Below, piece after piece: positions 23,676-33,368 of a stretch of 36,186 nt of DNA (the stretch's first letter is position 1; each line of letters starts with the position of its first letter). The stretch comes from Caballeronia sp. BR00000012568055 (GTDB lineage Bacteria; Pseudomonadota; Gammaproteobacteria; Burkholderiales; Burkholderiaceae), in the NCBI RefSeq assembly GCF_029439455.1, contig NZ_JAQFVG010000338.1, positions 1 through 36,186 of the forward strand. Direction: 5' to 3'. The position numbers were made by a program, and so were the translations under genes. The notes beneath the pieces were generated by a model. That model searched no databases. It saw only the letters and a program-made list of their open reading frames with translations, and was not told where the DNA came from.

Positions 23676-24110
23676 ATGAACTCGAAACTCGTGGCACTGC
23701 TTCTCGCCTCGTCCGCCTTCGTCCTTTCCAACGCGGCGTCCGCGCAGGTTGCGGGCTCGCAGCCACTCGGCGTGTCGGTGGAAGTATCGACGGCCATCAT
23801 CAACGGCTGGAGCGTGAAGAAGTCGATTCTGAACAAGCCCGTCGTCAATGACCAAGGCCAGAAAGTCGGCGTGATCCGCGATCTGATCATCGCGCCGGAC
23901 AAGTCGGTGTCGTTCGCGATCATCGGCGCGAATCAGTTTCTGGGCGTGACGCACCATGACGTGGCGATTCCCGTCGAACAACTCGACGTGAAGAACGGCC
24001 AACTGGTGCTGGCCGGCGCAACCAAGGAAGCCATCAAGGCGTTGCCAGAATTCCAGTACACGAAGGTCAAATCGACGCCGGTCGCGCGCGCCGACTTCGA
24101 GCATCATTAA
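23676..24110 (+). CDS. exported PRC-barrel domain protein
   Basis: 144 residues with a clear signal peptide (to AASAQ) and one PRC-barrel domain (about 50-120; KPVVNDQGQKVGVIRDLIIA and HDVAIPVEQLDV). PRC-barrels are small beta domains that bind partners; exported versions in this group are of unknown role. GAGG stands before the ATG. A hairpin separates it from the convergent chemoreceptor gene. Confidence 0.9.
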   Translation: MNSKLVALLLASSAFVLSNAASAQVAGSQPLGVSVEVSTAIINGWSVKKSILNKPVVNDQGQKVGVIRDLIIAPDKSVSFAIIGANQFLGVTHHDVAIPVEQLDVKNGQLVLAGATKEAIKALPEFQYTKVKSTPVARADFEHH

Positions 24111-24122
24111 GCGATGCAGCGA

Positions 24123-24151
24123 ACAGGCGACGATATTTCATCGCCGCCTGT
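24123..24151. terminator. candidate two-way hairpin between convergent genes
   Basis: Arms ACAGGCGACGAT and ATCGCCGCCTGT pair with a single mismatch around a 5-base loop. There is no T-run on either side, so termination is only likely, not certain. Confidence 0.45.
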
Positions 24152-24167
24152 CCAGACTGTCTGACAC

Positions 24168-25829
24168 TCAGAACGTGCTCCAGCCTTCCGCATTCGCTGG
24201 CGCGGCGCGGTTCACCGCGACGGCGGGCGCACGTTTCACGCGCGGGCTTTCAGCAACATAACCCGCGCCGCCTTCGACCGCGAAGAACGCCATCACTTCG
24301 TTCAGCTTGCGGCCCTGCTCCTCGAGCGATTGCGATGCCGCTGCCGCTTCCTCGACCAACGCCGCGTTTTGCTGCGTGACCTCGTCCATCTGCGTGATGG
24401 CGACATTGACCTGCTCGATCCCGCGTCCCTGTTCCGCCGATGCCGCCGCGATCTCCTGCATGATGTCCGTCACACGCGCGACCGCCTGCGTGACTTCGGC
24501 CATCGTCTCGCCCGCTTCGGTCGCGAGTTGCGAGCCGCCGCGCACCTTATCGACGGATTCGGCGATCAGTTCCTTGATCTCCTTCGCCGCCGTCGATGAA
24601 CGTTGCGCGAGACTGCGCACTTCGCTCGCCACCACCGCGAAACCGCGGCCCTGCTCGCCCGCGCGCGCCGCTTCGACAGCCGCGTTCAGCGCCAGAATAT
24701 TGGTCTGAAACGCGATCCCTTCGATAATCCCCGTAATCTCCGCGATCTTGCCCGAACTCGTGCTGATGCCGGTCATCGTATCGACGACGCGGCTCACGAC
24801 TTCGCTGCCACGCTGCGCCACATGCGATGCGTTCGATGCCAGCGTGCTCGCCTGATGCGCGTTGTCGGCATTCTGTTTGACGGTGGACGTGAGCTGCTCC
24901 ATGCTCGCCGCCGTTTCCTGCAGCGACGCGGCCTGTTGCTCGGTGCGCTGGCTCAGATCGGTATTGCCGGTGGCGAGTTCTTTCGCCGCGCCACCGACCG
25001 CGCCGCTGCTTTCGCGCACGCGGCTGACGGTTTCGGTGAGACGCGTGTTCATATCGCTCAAGGCGCGCAGCAAATCGCCGGTTTCATCCTTCGTATTCGC
25101 GACGATCCGGCTGCGCAGATCGCCACGCGCCACCGTCTGCGCGATCCCCACCGCGACGCCGATCGGCATCGTGATGGAACGCGTGATCGCGATTCCCGCC
25201 GCCACCGCGAACAGCGCAGCGAACGTGCACAGCGCGATCAGCACATCGCGTTGGGTCTGATAGCGCGCTTCATCCGCACGGACGATTTCCTCGCGGCGCT
25301 GACGCGTGTAGGCGGCGTAATCGTCGGTGGCTTTCACGAGTTGCGCGAGCAGCGGACGGCACTGATCGTCCATCTTGGCGATGGCCTGATCGTGCTTGCC
25401 TTCCAGCGCCAGCCCGACGATATCCGTCGCCACCGGCCCGTAAAGCGTCTCCACACGCGCCATTTCAGCGACGAGGCTGCGCGCCTTGTCGCTCGTATCG
25501 CTGGCGGAAGCGATCATGTCCTTCAGTTGCTTGAGGCGCGCCTGCACATCTTCGTGCGCGCGCGTGACTTCGGCTTTTTCCAGTTCGAGATCGGACGGTT
25601 TGGTGACGAGCACCAGATTGCGCGCCGCAATCGCACGGCGATCGACGGCGGTGCGCAGTTCCCCGGCCACATCGGCGCGGGCGTTGATGCCGTTCACGTA
25701 TTGCGCGAAGCCATCGGTCGCGGCGGACAGCGCCCGCAACGACATGCCTGCGACGAGGACCACCAGCACGGCCAGAATGCCGAAGCCGGCAATCAGCTTG
25801 TTCTTGATCGTGATATTTCTCAGGTTCAT
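24168..25829 (-). CDS. methyl-accepting chemotaxis protein
   Basis: 553 residues. A membrane segment at about 10-32, a periplasmic helical-bundle sensor to about 190, and a second membrane segment at about 196-216 are followed by HAMP and the cytoplasmic signalling domain. The latter has the conserved hairpin tip ILALNAAVEAARAGEQGRGF and VRSLAQRSSTAAKEIKEL. The protein ends in EGWSTF, similar to the NWETF-type tether for CheR/CheB. A GAGAG site precedes the ATG. No other chemotaxis genes are nearby, so it is an orphan receptor; its ligand is unknown. Confidence 0.96.
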   Translation of the reverse strand: MNLRNITIKNKLIAGFGILAVLVVLVAGMSLRALSAATDGFAQYVNGINARADVAGELRTAVDRRAIAARNLVLVTKPSDLELEKAEVTRAHEDVQARLKQLKDMIASASDTSDKARSLVAEMARVETLYGPVATDIVGLALEGKHDQAIAKMDDQCRPLLAQLVKATDDYAAYTRQRREEIVRADEARYQTQRDVLIALCTFAALFAVAAGIAITRSITMPIGVAVGIAQTVARGDLRSRIVANTKDETGDLLRALSDMNTRLTETVSRVRESSGAVGGAAKELATGNTDLSQRTEQQAASLQETAASMEQLTSTVKQNADNAHQASTLASNASHVAQRGSEVVSRVVDTMTGISTSSGKIAEITGIIEGIAFQTNILALNAAVEAARAGEQGRGFAVVASEVRSLAQRSSTAAKEIKELIAESVDKVRGGSQLATEAGETMAEVTQAVARVTDIMQEIAAASAEQGRGIEQVNVAITQMDEVTQQNAALVEEAAAASQSLEEQGRKLNEVMAFFAVEGGAGYVAESPRVKRAPAVAVNRAAPANAEGWSTF

Positions 25830-26119
25830 TTTTGGGTTCTCTCAGGTCCGTTACGGGACTGTTTGGCGCCGTTCGTTTCGCCCGTGCCTATTCTCCGAAA
25901 GGCGCGAGCGAACTTTTGCCCTCATACGGGGCGTGACGCTCCAAATGATGATTACGGCGGCGCGAACGGCCCTCTTGAGGGTCAACCAGAAAAAAGTCCC
26001 GGATTTGTCCATCCCTTTTAATTACGCTCGAAATCTTTACCGGGCGGTTGAAAACTCGCCTGCCGCGGCGTGGTCGGATCGGCGATACTGAACGCTCGTT
26101 CCAACCCTCGTTTCCTTCG

Positions 26120-27358
26120 ATGCCGACACTACTCGACCACCGCACGCCCGAATTCGAAGCCGCAATCGCCGCTTTGCCGCCCTCCGCTTCCTCGCCCAAC
26201 GACGAGCGCTATTGGGACGCCGTACGCGGCCTGTACCGCCAGTCGGACGCGATGATCAATCTGGAAAACGGCTTCTGGGGCGCGATGACCGAGCCAGTGA
26301 AAGCGATGTTCCGTTACTGGACCGAGCGCGTGAACTTCGAAACGACGTTTCTGGTGCGTCCGCATTGGCAGGCGCTGCACACGGAATTGCGCGCGCGCGT
26401 GGCATCGGCAATGGGCTGTTCGGTCGATGAAATCGAACTGACGCGCAACGCCACGGAAGCCTTGCTGGCGCTGATCGGCGGTTACAACACGCTGTCTCCC
26501 GGCGATACCGTGCTCTACAGCGATCTCGACTATCCGTGCTGCAAGGACGCGATGGAATGGCTGCGCGAGCGGCGCGGCGTGGAACCGGTGCGTATCGTGA
26601 TTCCGGAACCGGCGACGCGTGAGGCCGTATTGGAAACCTACGCCGCCGCGTTGTGCGCGCATCCGAAAACGCGGCTCGTGCTGACGTCGCACGTGTGCTT
26701 CGCGACCGGTCTGGTGATGCCCGTCGCGGAGATTTCGGCGCTGGCGGAAGAACATGGCGCGGACGTGATCGTCGATGCCGCGCATTCCTGGGGCCAACTC
26801 GATTTCGATGTACCCGATCTGCGCGCGCCGTTCGCCGCGCTGAATCTGCACAAGTGGATCGGCGCGCCGCTGGGCTGCGGCGCGATCTACATTCGCCGCG
26901 ACAAGCTCGATGCCATCGATCCGTATCTCGGCGACCGCACCTGGCCGCGCGACGATATCCGCTCGCGCGTGCATACGGGATCGCCGAATTTCGCGGCGTG
27001 GCTGACGGTGCCGTCGGCGCTGGAGGTACACGCGCGGATCGGCGCGAGCGCGAAGGAAGCGCGTCTGCGCGCGCTCCGCGATGCCTGGGCCGAACCGGCG
27101 CGCGCGCTGCCGGGCGTCACGATTCTGACGCCGCCCGATGCCTCGATGACCTGCGGTATCACCGCGTTCCGTATCGATGGACAAGCGGCGAAGGCAACCG
27201 CCGATGCGCTGCGCGATCGATTCGGCGTCTTCACAGTGATGCGTCCGGGCACGAACGGCGGCGATGTGGTGCGCGCGACGCCCGCGTTGTTCTCGCGCAT
27301 GTCGGATGCGGAACGCTTGCTCGAAGGCATCCGCGTGCTGGCGAGCGAGGCTAGATAA
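26120..27358 (+). CDS. class V aminotransferase (PLP-dependent), isopenicillin-N-epimerase-like
   Basis: 412 residues from ATG 26120; the frame is open to 26048, but the extra residues are Arg-rich and the homologous region begins after them. Fold-type I PLP features are D219 and H222 (IVDAAHSWGQLDFD) and the Schiff-base lysine K245 (LNLHKWIGAPLG). NGFWGAMTEPV near residue 50 is typical of the epimerase-like branch of class V. The substrate cannot be told from sequence. The last eight bases overlap the 3' end of the convergent sirtuin gene. Confidence 0.92.
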   Translation: MPTLLDHRTPEFEAAIAALPPSASSPNDERYWDAVRGLYRQSDAMINLENGFWGAMTEPVKAMFRYWTERVNFETTFLVRPHWQALHTELRARVASAMGCSVDEIELTRNATEALLALIGGYNTLSPGDTVLYSDLDYPCCKDAMEWLRERRGVEPVRIVIPEPATREAVLETYAAALCAHPKTRLVLTSHVCFATGLVMPVAEISALAEEHGADVIVDAAHSWGQLDFDVPDLRAPFAALNLHKWIGAPLGCGAIYIRRDKLDAIDPYLGDRTWPRDDIRSRVHTGSPNFAAWLTVPSALEVHARIGASAKEARLRALRDAWAEPARALPGVTILTPPDASMTCGITAFRIDGQAAKATADALRDRFGVFTVMRPGTNGGDVVRATPALFSRMSDAERLLEGIRVLASEAR

Positions 27359-28175
27359 CGCGCGCGTCGAGTTGCTCGATCAACGCCCCGAGCGCCTCCG
27401 AACAAGGCGCTTCGACTTTCAGCGCGAGCAGTGCATCTGCTCGCGTCTTGCCGATATTCACCGCCGCGATCGGCTTGCCGCTTTTCACGGCCCATTCGCA
27501 GAAGCGAAATCCCGAATACACCATCAGCGATGAACCCAGCACGAGCATCGCGTCGGCCGATTCGAGCGAGCGTGCGGCGTCCTGCACCAGTTCGCGCGGC
27601 ACGCTTTCGCCGAAGAACACCACGTCGGGTTTGAGCACGCCGCCGCAGCGCGTGCAGCCGGGGATATCGAAGGATTCGAAGTCGAGATCTTCGATATGCG
27701 CATCACCATCGGGCAAATCGGGCGCGACGTGACCGATGAAATCCGGATTCAGCGCTTCGAGCATGCGCTGCACGTTCGCGCGCGTATGCGGCTCGCCGCA
27801 CGACATGCAGCGCACGCGGCCGATATTGCCGTGCAGTTCGATCACATCGGGATTGCCCGCGCGCGTGTGCAGACCATCGACATTCTGCGTCACCAGCCGA
27901 TGCACCCGCGACCGCGCCGCCAGCGCCCTCACCGCGTGATGCGCCGCGTTCGGCTGAGCGCCCGCCACCACCGGCCAACCGATCAGACTGCGAGCCCAGT
28001 AACGGCGGCGCGCGTAGTCGGAACCTAAAAAATCCTTCAGCAGAATCGGCGCGCGACCGGTGCGCTGGCCTTCGCGATCGCGATAACACGGAATGCCCGA
28101 CGCGGTGCTGATACCCGCGCCGGACAATACGAACAGCTTCGGATGCCGTTCGACGAACTCATGTAGGGAATGCAC
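27351..28175 (-). CDS. Sir2-family NAD-dependent protein deacylase
   Basis: 274 residues. The NAD site GAGISTASGIPCYR (19-32), TQNVDGLH (96-103), the catalytic His of IELHGN (H115) and the four zinc cysteines C123, C126, C174 and C177 are all present. The protein would remove acyl groups from lysines using NAD. It starts at GTG with GAGG seven bases upstream. The neighbours give no hint about targets. Confidence 0.95.
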   Translation of the reverse strand: MHSLHEFVERHPKLFVLSGAGISTASGIPCYRDREGQRTGRAPILLKDFLGSDYARRRYWARSLIGWPVVAGAQPNAAHHAVRALAARSRVHRLVTQNVDGLHTRAGNPDVIELHGNIGRVRCMSCGEPHTRANVQRMLEALNPDFIGHVAPDLPDGDAHIEDLDFESFDIPGCTRCGGVLKPDVVFFGESVPRELVQDAARSLESADAMLVLGSSLMVYSGFRFCEWAVKSGKPIAAVNIGKTRADALLALKVEAPCSEALGALIEQLDARVI

Positions 28176-28347
28176 TGAACGTCCTCTTTGGCGTTTTCGG
28201 CGGCGTTTTCATCGAAGAAAATATAAGGCGAAACGGCGTTGCGCGCTGGCCTTACCAATTTTGCAAATTGCAAAGTGGCTTGACCAAATCGCGTCGCGCC
28301 GCTAGATTGTCCGCTGCCCCATATCCCATTAAAAAGCGAGACACCTG

Positions 28348-29358
28348 ATGCTGACCGTTATCTGCGAAACGCCCGGAACCCTCAAAGCCGAACAGCGCGA
28401 TAAGCCCGCGCGCGGCGAGAACGAAGTGCTCGTGCGTGTGAAGCGCGTCGGCGTGTGCGGGACGGATCTGCATATTTTTACGGGCAATCAGCCGTATTTG
28501 TCGTACCCGCGCGTGATGGGGCATGAGTTGTCGGGCGTGGTCGAAGAAGCGGATGCGTCAAGCGGGCTTACGGCTGGCGATACCGTTTATGTGATGCCGT
28601 ATCTGTCGTGCGGCAAGTGCGTCGCGTGCCGTCAGGGCAAGACCAATTGCTGCGTGAATATTCAGGTGCTCGGCGTGCATCGCGATGGCGCGTTTACGGA
28701 GTATCTGAATCTGCCGGCGCAGTTCGTCCACAAGGCCGACGGCGTGACGCTCGATCAGGCCGCGATGGTCGAATTTCTCGCCATCGGCGCGCACGCCGTG
28801 CGACGCGCCGATGTGCAGCGCGGCCAGCGCGTGCTGGTGGTCGGCGCGGGGCCGATCGGCATGGCGGCGCTGACGTTTTCGCGACTGCGCGGCGCGCATG
28901 TCACCGCGCTCGATACGCGTGAAGACCGGCTGGCGTTCTGCCGTCGCGAACTGAAAGTGGATGCGACCGTGCAGATCGGTGAACAGGACAAGACGCAATT
29001 GTCGGCGCTCACGAACGGCGAATTTTTCGACGTCGTATTCGATGCCACCGGCAACTCGCGCGCGATGGAACGCGGCTTCGAGTTCATCGCGCACGGCGGC
29101 AAGTACGTGTTGGTATCGATCGTGCCGGATCGCATTTCCTTCGCCGATCCCGAATTCCACAAGCGCGAGGCGACGCTGCTGGCCAGCCGCAACGCGACGC
29201 CCGAAGACTTCGAAACTGTGCTCACCGCGATGCGCGCTGGCGATGTGCCGACCGATGCGCTCAACACGCATCGCCTCACGCTCAGCGATGTGCCGACGCG
29301 TTTCGCTTCGTTGCTCGATCCGTCGGCGGGCGTGGTGAAAGCGATCGTCGAGTGCTGA
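28348..29358 (+). CDS. zinc-dependent alcohol dehydrogenase (MDR family)
   Basis: 336 residues. The catalytic zinc ligands C37 (VCGTD), H59 and E60 (GHE) and the structural zinc cysteines C88, C91, C94 and C102 are present, followed by the Rossmann motif VVGAGPIGMAAL. The overall pattern resembles sugar-acid or polyol 5-dehydrogenases of the L-idonate/galactonate type, but the substrate is not decided by sequence. It is probably monocistronic: a 172-base gap separates it from the divergent sirtuin gene and a convergent gene follows it. Confidence 0.92.
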   Translation: MLTVICETPGTLKAEQRDKPARGENEVLVRVKRVGVCGTDLHIFTGNQPYLSYPRVMGHELSGVVEEADASSGLTAGDTVYVMPYLSCGKCVACRQGKTNCCVNIQVLGVHRDGAFTEYLNLPAQFVHKADGVTLDQAAMVEFLAIGAHAVRRADVQRGQRVLVVGAGPIGMAALTFSRLRGAHVTALDTREDRLAFCRRELKVDATVQIGEQDKTQLSALTNGEFFDVVFDATGNSRAMERGFEFIAHGGKYVLVSIVPDRISFADPEFHKREATLLASRNATPEDFETVLTAMRAGDVPTDALNTHRLTLSDVPTRFASLLDPSAGVVKAIVEC

Positions 29359-29365
29359 TGTTGTT

Positions 29366-29770
29366 CTATTCAGGCCGTGCTTCGGGATAGCACGGTCTGC
29401 CTTGCGCGTCGTGCCATGGCTCGGCGTGCTTGCACCAAATTTCGTACTCGGGCAGGAAAAGACCGGGCTGGTCGAACAGCCCGGTCGGCACTTCTATTTC
29501 TTCGATGCCATCGAACGCGAGAAATATCGGCGATCCGCATGTCGGACAATGATGACGCTTGCCATGTTCCGAACTCGACCAGGCGATCGTGTCGCCATCG
29601 ATCGTGACCGCGCTGCGCTCGAAAATCGCGTATACGGCGAACGGCGCACCGTGAATGCGTCGGCACGTCAGACAGTGGCAAAGGTTCACCTCCTTTGGCG
29701 CGGATGAAATGCGCAGGCGAATGGCACCGCACGCGCAGCGAGCATGTTCAATCATCGGCTGATTCACCAT
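29366..29770 (-). CDS. GFA/CENP-V family zinc protein
   Basis: 134 residues from ATG 29770; the frame is open to 29815. Zinc-binding cysteines follow the family pattern: CACGA (C12, C14), CHCLTC (C31, C33, C36) and CPTCGSP (C75, C78). These proteins were named after glutathione-dependent formaldehyde activation, a reaction not established for most members. It ends seven bases from the convergent alcohol dehydrogenase gene. Whether the two act together is unknown. Confidence 0.9.
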   Translation of the reverse strand: MVNQPMIEHARCACGAIRLRISSAPKEVNLCHCLTCRRIHGAPFAVYAIFERSAVTIDGDTIAWSSSEHGKRHHCPTCGSPIFLAFDGIEEIEVPTGLFDQPGLFLPEYEIWCKHAEPWHDAQGRPCYPEARPE

Positions 29771-29945
29771 TCTTTTCGGAATGTAAGAAAGCTGGCCATC
29801 GCTCCGTTCCCACATCTACCATTGCATGCACTACTCAGTCACGTTGCAGCGCGGGAGTACGGTTATTGCTTAACAATGACGCTCCGCACGCGATCCCGAC
29901 GCGCGGCGCCGCATGCGTTCGGGAGTCTCTTCGGCGGAGGTCGTT

Positions 29946-31766
29946 ATGCGTGGGTTGCGATCTGGGAATGCGTCATCCGAATCCGAGCGAACACGATGGT
30001 TCAGGCGTAGCGTGCAAATCATCGTCGTCCTGACGATTGCTGCGTGCGGTGGAGGCGGCGGGTCGAATAACACAGCGACTACGGCGGCGGGTTCGTCGGG
30101 CGGCAACAGCGGCAGCGGCAGCAGCAGCGGTTCGGGCGCGACATCGAGCGGCACGAGTGGCACAAGTTCAAGCACAAGCGGTGGAACGGCGAGCGGCGAT
30201 ACGACGAGCGCAGGCTCGGGCACCGGCACAAGCTCGGGCACAGCAGCAGCCACGACCGCCTTCGCCACCGATGTCCTGACGCATCACAACGACCTCTCGC
30301 GCAGCGGCCAGATGCTCGCGGAAACCACGCTGACGCTGTCGAACGTCAACGCATCGAGCTTCGGCAAGCTCCGTATGTTGTCCACCGACGGCCGCGTCGA
30401 TGCCCAACCGCTGTACGTGACGAATCTCGCGATCGGCGGCGCGGCGCATAACGTCGTCTACGTCGCCACGGAACACGGCAGCCTCTACGCGTTCGACGCC
30501 GACACCGGCGCGCAACTTTGGAAAGTGACCCTGCTCGGCGCGGGCGAAACATCGACCACCACCGCCTGCCAGGACTTTGTGCCGGAAATGGGCATTACCG
30601 CCACGCCGGTCATCGATCGTTCGCGCGGCCCGAATGGCATTTTGTACGCGGTCGCAATGAGTTCGGACGCGAACGGCCAGGCCCATCATCGGCTTCACGC
30701 AATCGACCTCGCGAGCGGCGCGGAACTGTTCGGCGGACCGAAAGAGATTGCCGCGACCTATCCCGGCACGGGCGCAAACAGCGTGAACGGCGTCATCACG
30801 TTCGATGCCGCGCTGCATACGGAACGCGCCGCACTCACGCTCGTCAACGGCAACATCTACATGGGATGGACCGCGCACTGCATGGCCGGTCCGTACACCG
30901 GCTGGCTGATGGCCTACAGCGCCGACACGCTCGCGCAGACCGGCGTGCTCAACATCACCGCCAACGGTTCACAAGGCTCGATCTGGATGGCGGGTTCCGG
31001 CATGGCGTCGGATGGCACGTCGCTCTACTTTATCGACGGCAACGGCTCGTTCACGCCCACGCTGAACGCGCAGGGCTTTCCGATCGACGGCAATCTCGGC
31101 AACACCTTCATGAAGATGTCGCTCGCGCCGAGCATGAAGATCGTCGATTACTTTGCGACGATGAACAACGTCACACAGGCCGCCAACGACGAAGATTTCG
31201 GCTCCGGCGGCCCGCTACTGCTACCCGATCAAACCATGTCCGATGGCACCGTCAAGCATCTCGCCGTCGGCGCGGGCAAGGACAACAAGATCTACGTGGT
31301 CGATCGCGATTCGATGGGCAAGTACAACCCGAGCGCGAACAGCAACTGGCAAACGCTGGTAGGCACGCTGGCCGGCGGCATCTGGGGATCGTCGGCGTAT
31401 TACAAGGGCGTGGTCTACTACGGCGGACTGAACGACAGCCTCAAGGCGCTGCCCATTTCCAACGCGATGCTCGCGACCACGGCGGCATCGCGCAGCCCGA
31501 CGACGTTTCCGTATCCCGGCACGACACCGGCGATCTCGGCGAACGGGGCATCGAACGGGATTGTGTGGGCGTTGGAGAACGGCACGACCGGCGCGCTGCA
31601 CGCCTACGACGCCAGCAATCTCGCGCGCGAGTTGTACAACAGCAATCAGGCCGGCACACGCGACCAATGGGGACCGGGCAACAAGTTCATCACGCCGATG
31701 ATCGCGCAGGGAAAAGTCTTCGTCGGCACGCAGACGGGCGTGGCCGTCTTTGGTTTATTGCGCTAA
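29946..31766 (+). CDS. lipoprotein with Ser/Gly/Thr linker and PQQ-propeller-like domain
   Basis: 606 residues from ATG 29946, which has an ideal GGAGG at five to six bases; the frame is open to 29913. The signal segment ends in TIAAC, a lipobox, followed by a run of Gly and an 80-residue Ser/Gly/Thr-only linker. The rest shows repeated beta blades such as VVYVATEHGSLYAFDADTGA and VYYGGLNDSLKA, typical of PQQ-like (quinoprotein-type) propellers. Catalytic cofactor residues could not be established, so it may be a binding or scaffold protein tethered to a membrane. Confidence 0.88.
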   Translation: MRGLRSGNASSESERTRWFRRSVQIIVVLTIAACGGGGGSNNTATTAAGSSGGNSGSGSSSGSGATSSGTSGTSSSTSGGTASGDTTSAGSGTGTSSGTAAATTAFATDVLTHHNDLSRSGQMLAETTLTLSNVNASSFGKLRMLSTDGRVDAQPLYVTNLAIGGAAHNVVYVATEHGSLYAFDADTGAQLWKVTLLGAGETSTTTACQDFVPEMGITATPVIDRSRGPNGILYAVAMSSDANGQAHHRLHAIDLASGAELFGGPKEIAATYPGTGANSVNGVITFDAALHTERAALTLVNGNIYMGWTAHCMAGPYTGWLMAYSADTLAQTGVLNITANGSQGSIWMAGSGMASDGTSLYFIDGNGSFTPTLNAQGFPIDGNLGNTFMKMSLAPSMKIVDYFATMNNVTQAANDEDFGSGGPLLLPDQTMSDGTVKHLAVGAGKDNKIYVVDRDSMGKYNPSANSNWQTLVGTLAGGIWGSSAYYKGVVYYGGLNDSLKALPISNAMLATTAASRSPTTFPYPGTTPAISANGASNGIVWALENGTTGALHAYDASNLARELYNSNQAGTRDQWGPGNKFITPMIAQGKVFVGTQTGVAVFGLLR

Positions 31767-31779
31767 GAATGCAAAATGC

Positions 31780-31808
31780 CAAAAGCGCCCGATGTATGGG
31801 CGCTTTTG
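31780..31808. terminator. two-way terminator hairpin
   Basis: Perfect 11-base arms CAAAAGCGCCC and GGGCGCTTTTG with a 7-base loop lie between two convergent genes, with the T tract contained in the arms on both strands. Confidence 0.8.
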
Positions 31809-31825
31809 CCTGAAGCGTTGAAGCC

Positions 31826-32362
31826 TTATTTGACGAAGTAACCGCGATTCTGCATGCAGTCGCTGTAAGCGCGCCAATAGCGGACCATCGGCGGTTCGGG
31901 CGGCGGAAGCGGCGGCATTTTCATATCGCCGCCGAGAATCGCATCCGATGCACCCGATGCCGCCAGCGCACCCGAACCGGGCATCGCCGCCGCAGCGCCG
32001 GACGCACTAGCCGCCGTGGCCACCGTCGCCGATGCACCCGACGCCGGTGCCGCCGATGCACCCGAAGCCGGTGCCGCCGCAGACGCCGCCAGCGCACCCG
32101 ATGCCGTCGGCGGCAAAGGCGGCTCGACGGCGCGCGGTGCGCTCAACGTGCGCGGCTCCTGCTGATAATTCTTCGGCGCGGTCTGCGGCTCGCGCGCCAT
32201 GTTCACTTTCGTCGTCTGATTGGCGAAGGCGTAGCAGGCGGCGTTGTCCACGGCCTGTTGCCCGGAACTCTGGGCGCGGCCGGGCAAGGTGAGCGGCTGC
32301 TGCGCGAACGCGGCCCCGCACGTAGCAAGCAGGACGAATCCCGCGTAAGTGGAAGGTCTCAT
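31826..32362 (-). CDS. exported Ala-rich protein of unknown function
   Basis: 178 residues with a signal peptide (to AAFAQ) and an ordered start containing VDNAACYAFANQTTKVN. A long Ala/Ser/Gly/Pro stretch follows, with PASGASA repeated, then a short conserved-looking end (RYWRAYSDCMQNRGYFVK). The two Cys residues, one near each end, could form a disulfide in the periplasm. The low-complexity middle hides any homology. A GGGGAA sequence lies ten bases before the ATG. It is not recognised. Confidence 0.75.
   Translation of the reverse strand: MRPSTYAGFVLLATCGAAFAQQPLTLPGRAQSSGQQAVDNAACYAFANQTTKVNMAREPQTAPKNYQQEPRTLSAPRAVEPPLPPTASGALAASAAAPASGASAAPASGASATVATAASASGAAAAMPGSGALAASGASDAILGGDMKMPPLPPPEPPMVRYWRAYSDCMQNRGYFVK
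32028..32075. repeat. 24-base tandem repeat inside the Ala-rich gene
   Basis: Two copies (32028-32051, 32052-32075) differ at one base and encode the repeated eight-residue unit GASAAPAS. The run is in frame, so copy-number change would alter the linker length without a frameshift. Confidence 0.75.
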
Positions 32363-32556
32363 TGGCGTGCTGTTCCCCGATGCGGTGTTTTTAGTCGTTG
32401 CAGCCTGCCCCGCTTTTATCGCGCGTTCAAAAAGCGCGCGGCACGAGCGGCGCGGGTCTGCGCCGGGCCTGCATCAAGGATACCGTGACGGCATAACCGT
32501 CCACGCCAGAAGCACCGGCATCTTCCGCCAATTTTCAGACGTGCCGCCGTGATGCG

Positions 32557-33183
32557 TCAGAACTTCATACCGACGCCCAGGCCCAGCACCCACGGATCGA
32601 TCTTCAGCGAACCGAGATCCGTGCCGCCCGCCGACGCGCTCGTGCGCATCCAGATTTTCTTCAAGTCCGCGTTGACGAACAGGTTCTTGGCCACCTGCAC
32701 ATCGACGCCCGCCTGAATCGCCGGACCGAAGCTGCTGTGCTTGATCGACACGGGGGTATCGCCCGCTTTGAGCTTGTCGTTATAGAAGTACGTGTAGTTG
32801 ATACCCGCGCCGACATACGGGCGCACCTTGCCCGCATGATTGAAGTGGTACTGAAGAAGCAGCGTCGGCGGCAGCACGCTCACGCCGCCCAATCCGCCGA
32901 TGCTCGACGTCACCTGATGGCGCGACGTGCCGAGAATCAGCTCGACGCCGATCTGATCGCGGATCATGTACGTGATGTCCAATTCAGGGACCATCGAGTT
33001 GTTCACATTGGCGTTCAATGTGCCAAGCGCGCCGCCCGCCGATACTTGCGGCATGATCTCGATCGCGCGCAGGCGCACGAGCCAGTCGTTTGCGTAGACT
33101 CCGTTGCTGGTGTCGCTGGCCTTTGCGTTACCCGCAAACAGCGCAGCACAAGCGAGAACCACCACTCCCAAATGCTTTTTCAT
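32557..33183 (-). CDS. OmpW-family outer-membrane protein
   Basis: 208 residues from ATG 33183 (MKKHLGVVVLAC); the frame extends to 33555, but that part is not protein-like and GGA precedes 33183. After the signal peptide (to NAKAS) come alternating beta strands such as WLVRLRAIEIMPQ, YVGAGINYTYFYND and WVLGLGVGMKF. The terminal Phe is the usual outer-membrane barrel sorting signal. OmpW proteins form narrow 8-strand barrels for small hydrophobic compounds. Confidence 0.92.
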   Translation of the reverse strand: MKKHLGVVVLACAALFAGNAKASDTSNGVYANDWLVRLRAIEIMPQVSAGGALGTLNANVNNSMVPELDITYMIRDQIGVELILGTSRHQVTSSIGGLGGVSVLPPTLLLQYHFNHAGKVRPYVGAGINYTYFYNDKLKAGDTPVSIKHSSFGPAIQAGVDVQVAKNLFVNADLKKIWMRTSASAGGTDLGSLKIDPWVLGLGVGMKF

Positions 33184-33368
33184 TTTGAATTCCAACGTGT
33201 AAAGCCGGAATTCTCCAGACGCGTACCGCGCGCGCCTTTGATGACAATCAAGCGCAGCTTGAAAGATGCGCACACGCCACGCCAATTGTTGAGATCGGAC
33301 AAGGCAAGTGCGATCAGGCCCGCACCTTGCTGAAAAAGCGTAAAGCGCAGAACAATGGGAGGACGAAA

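Noticed and set aside
25830..25925. Flagellar sigma-28-like promoter before the chemoreceptor
   Set aside because: AAAGTT is present but the -10 half does not match GCCGATAA.
24603..26021. Long open frame (472 codons) opposite the chemoreceptor gene
   Set aside because: Arg/His/Asp-rich translation without domains; it is the antisense shadow of a GC-rich gene.
32028..32075. Repeat array as a CRISPR
   Set aside because: Two adjacent copies without spacers inside an Ala-rich coding region.
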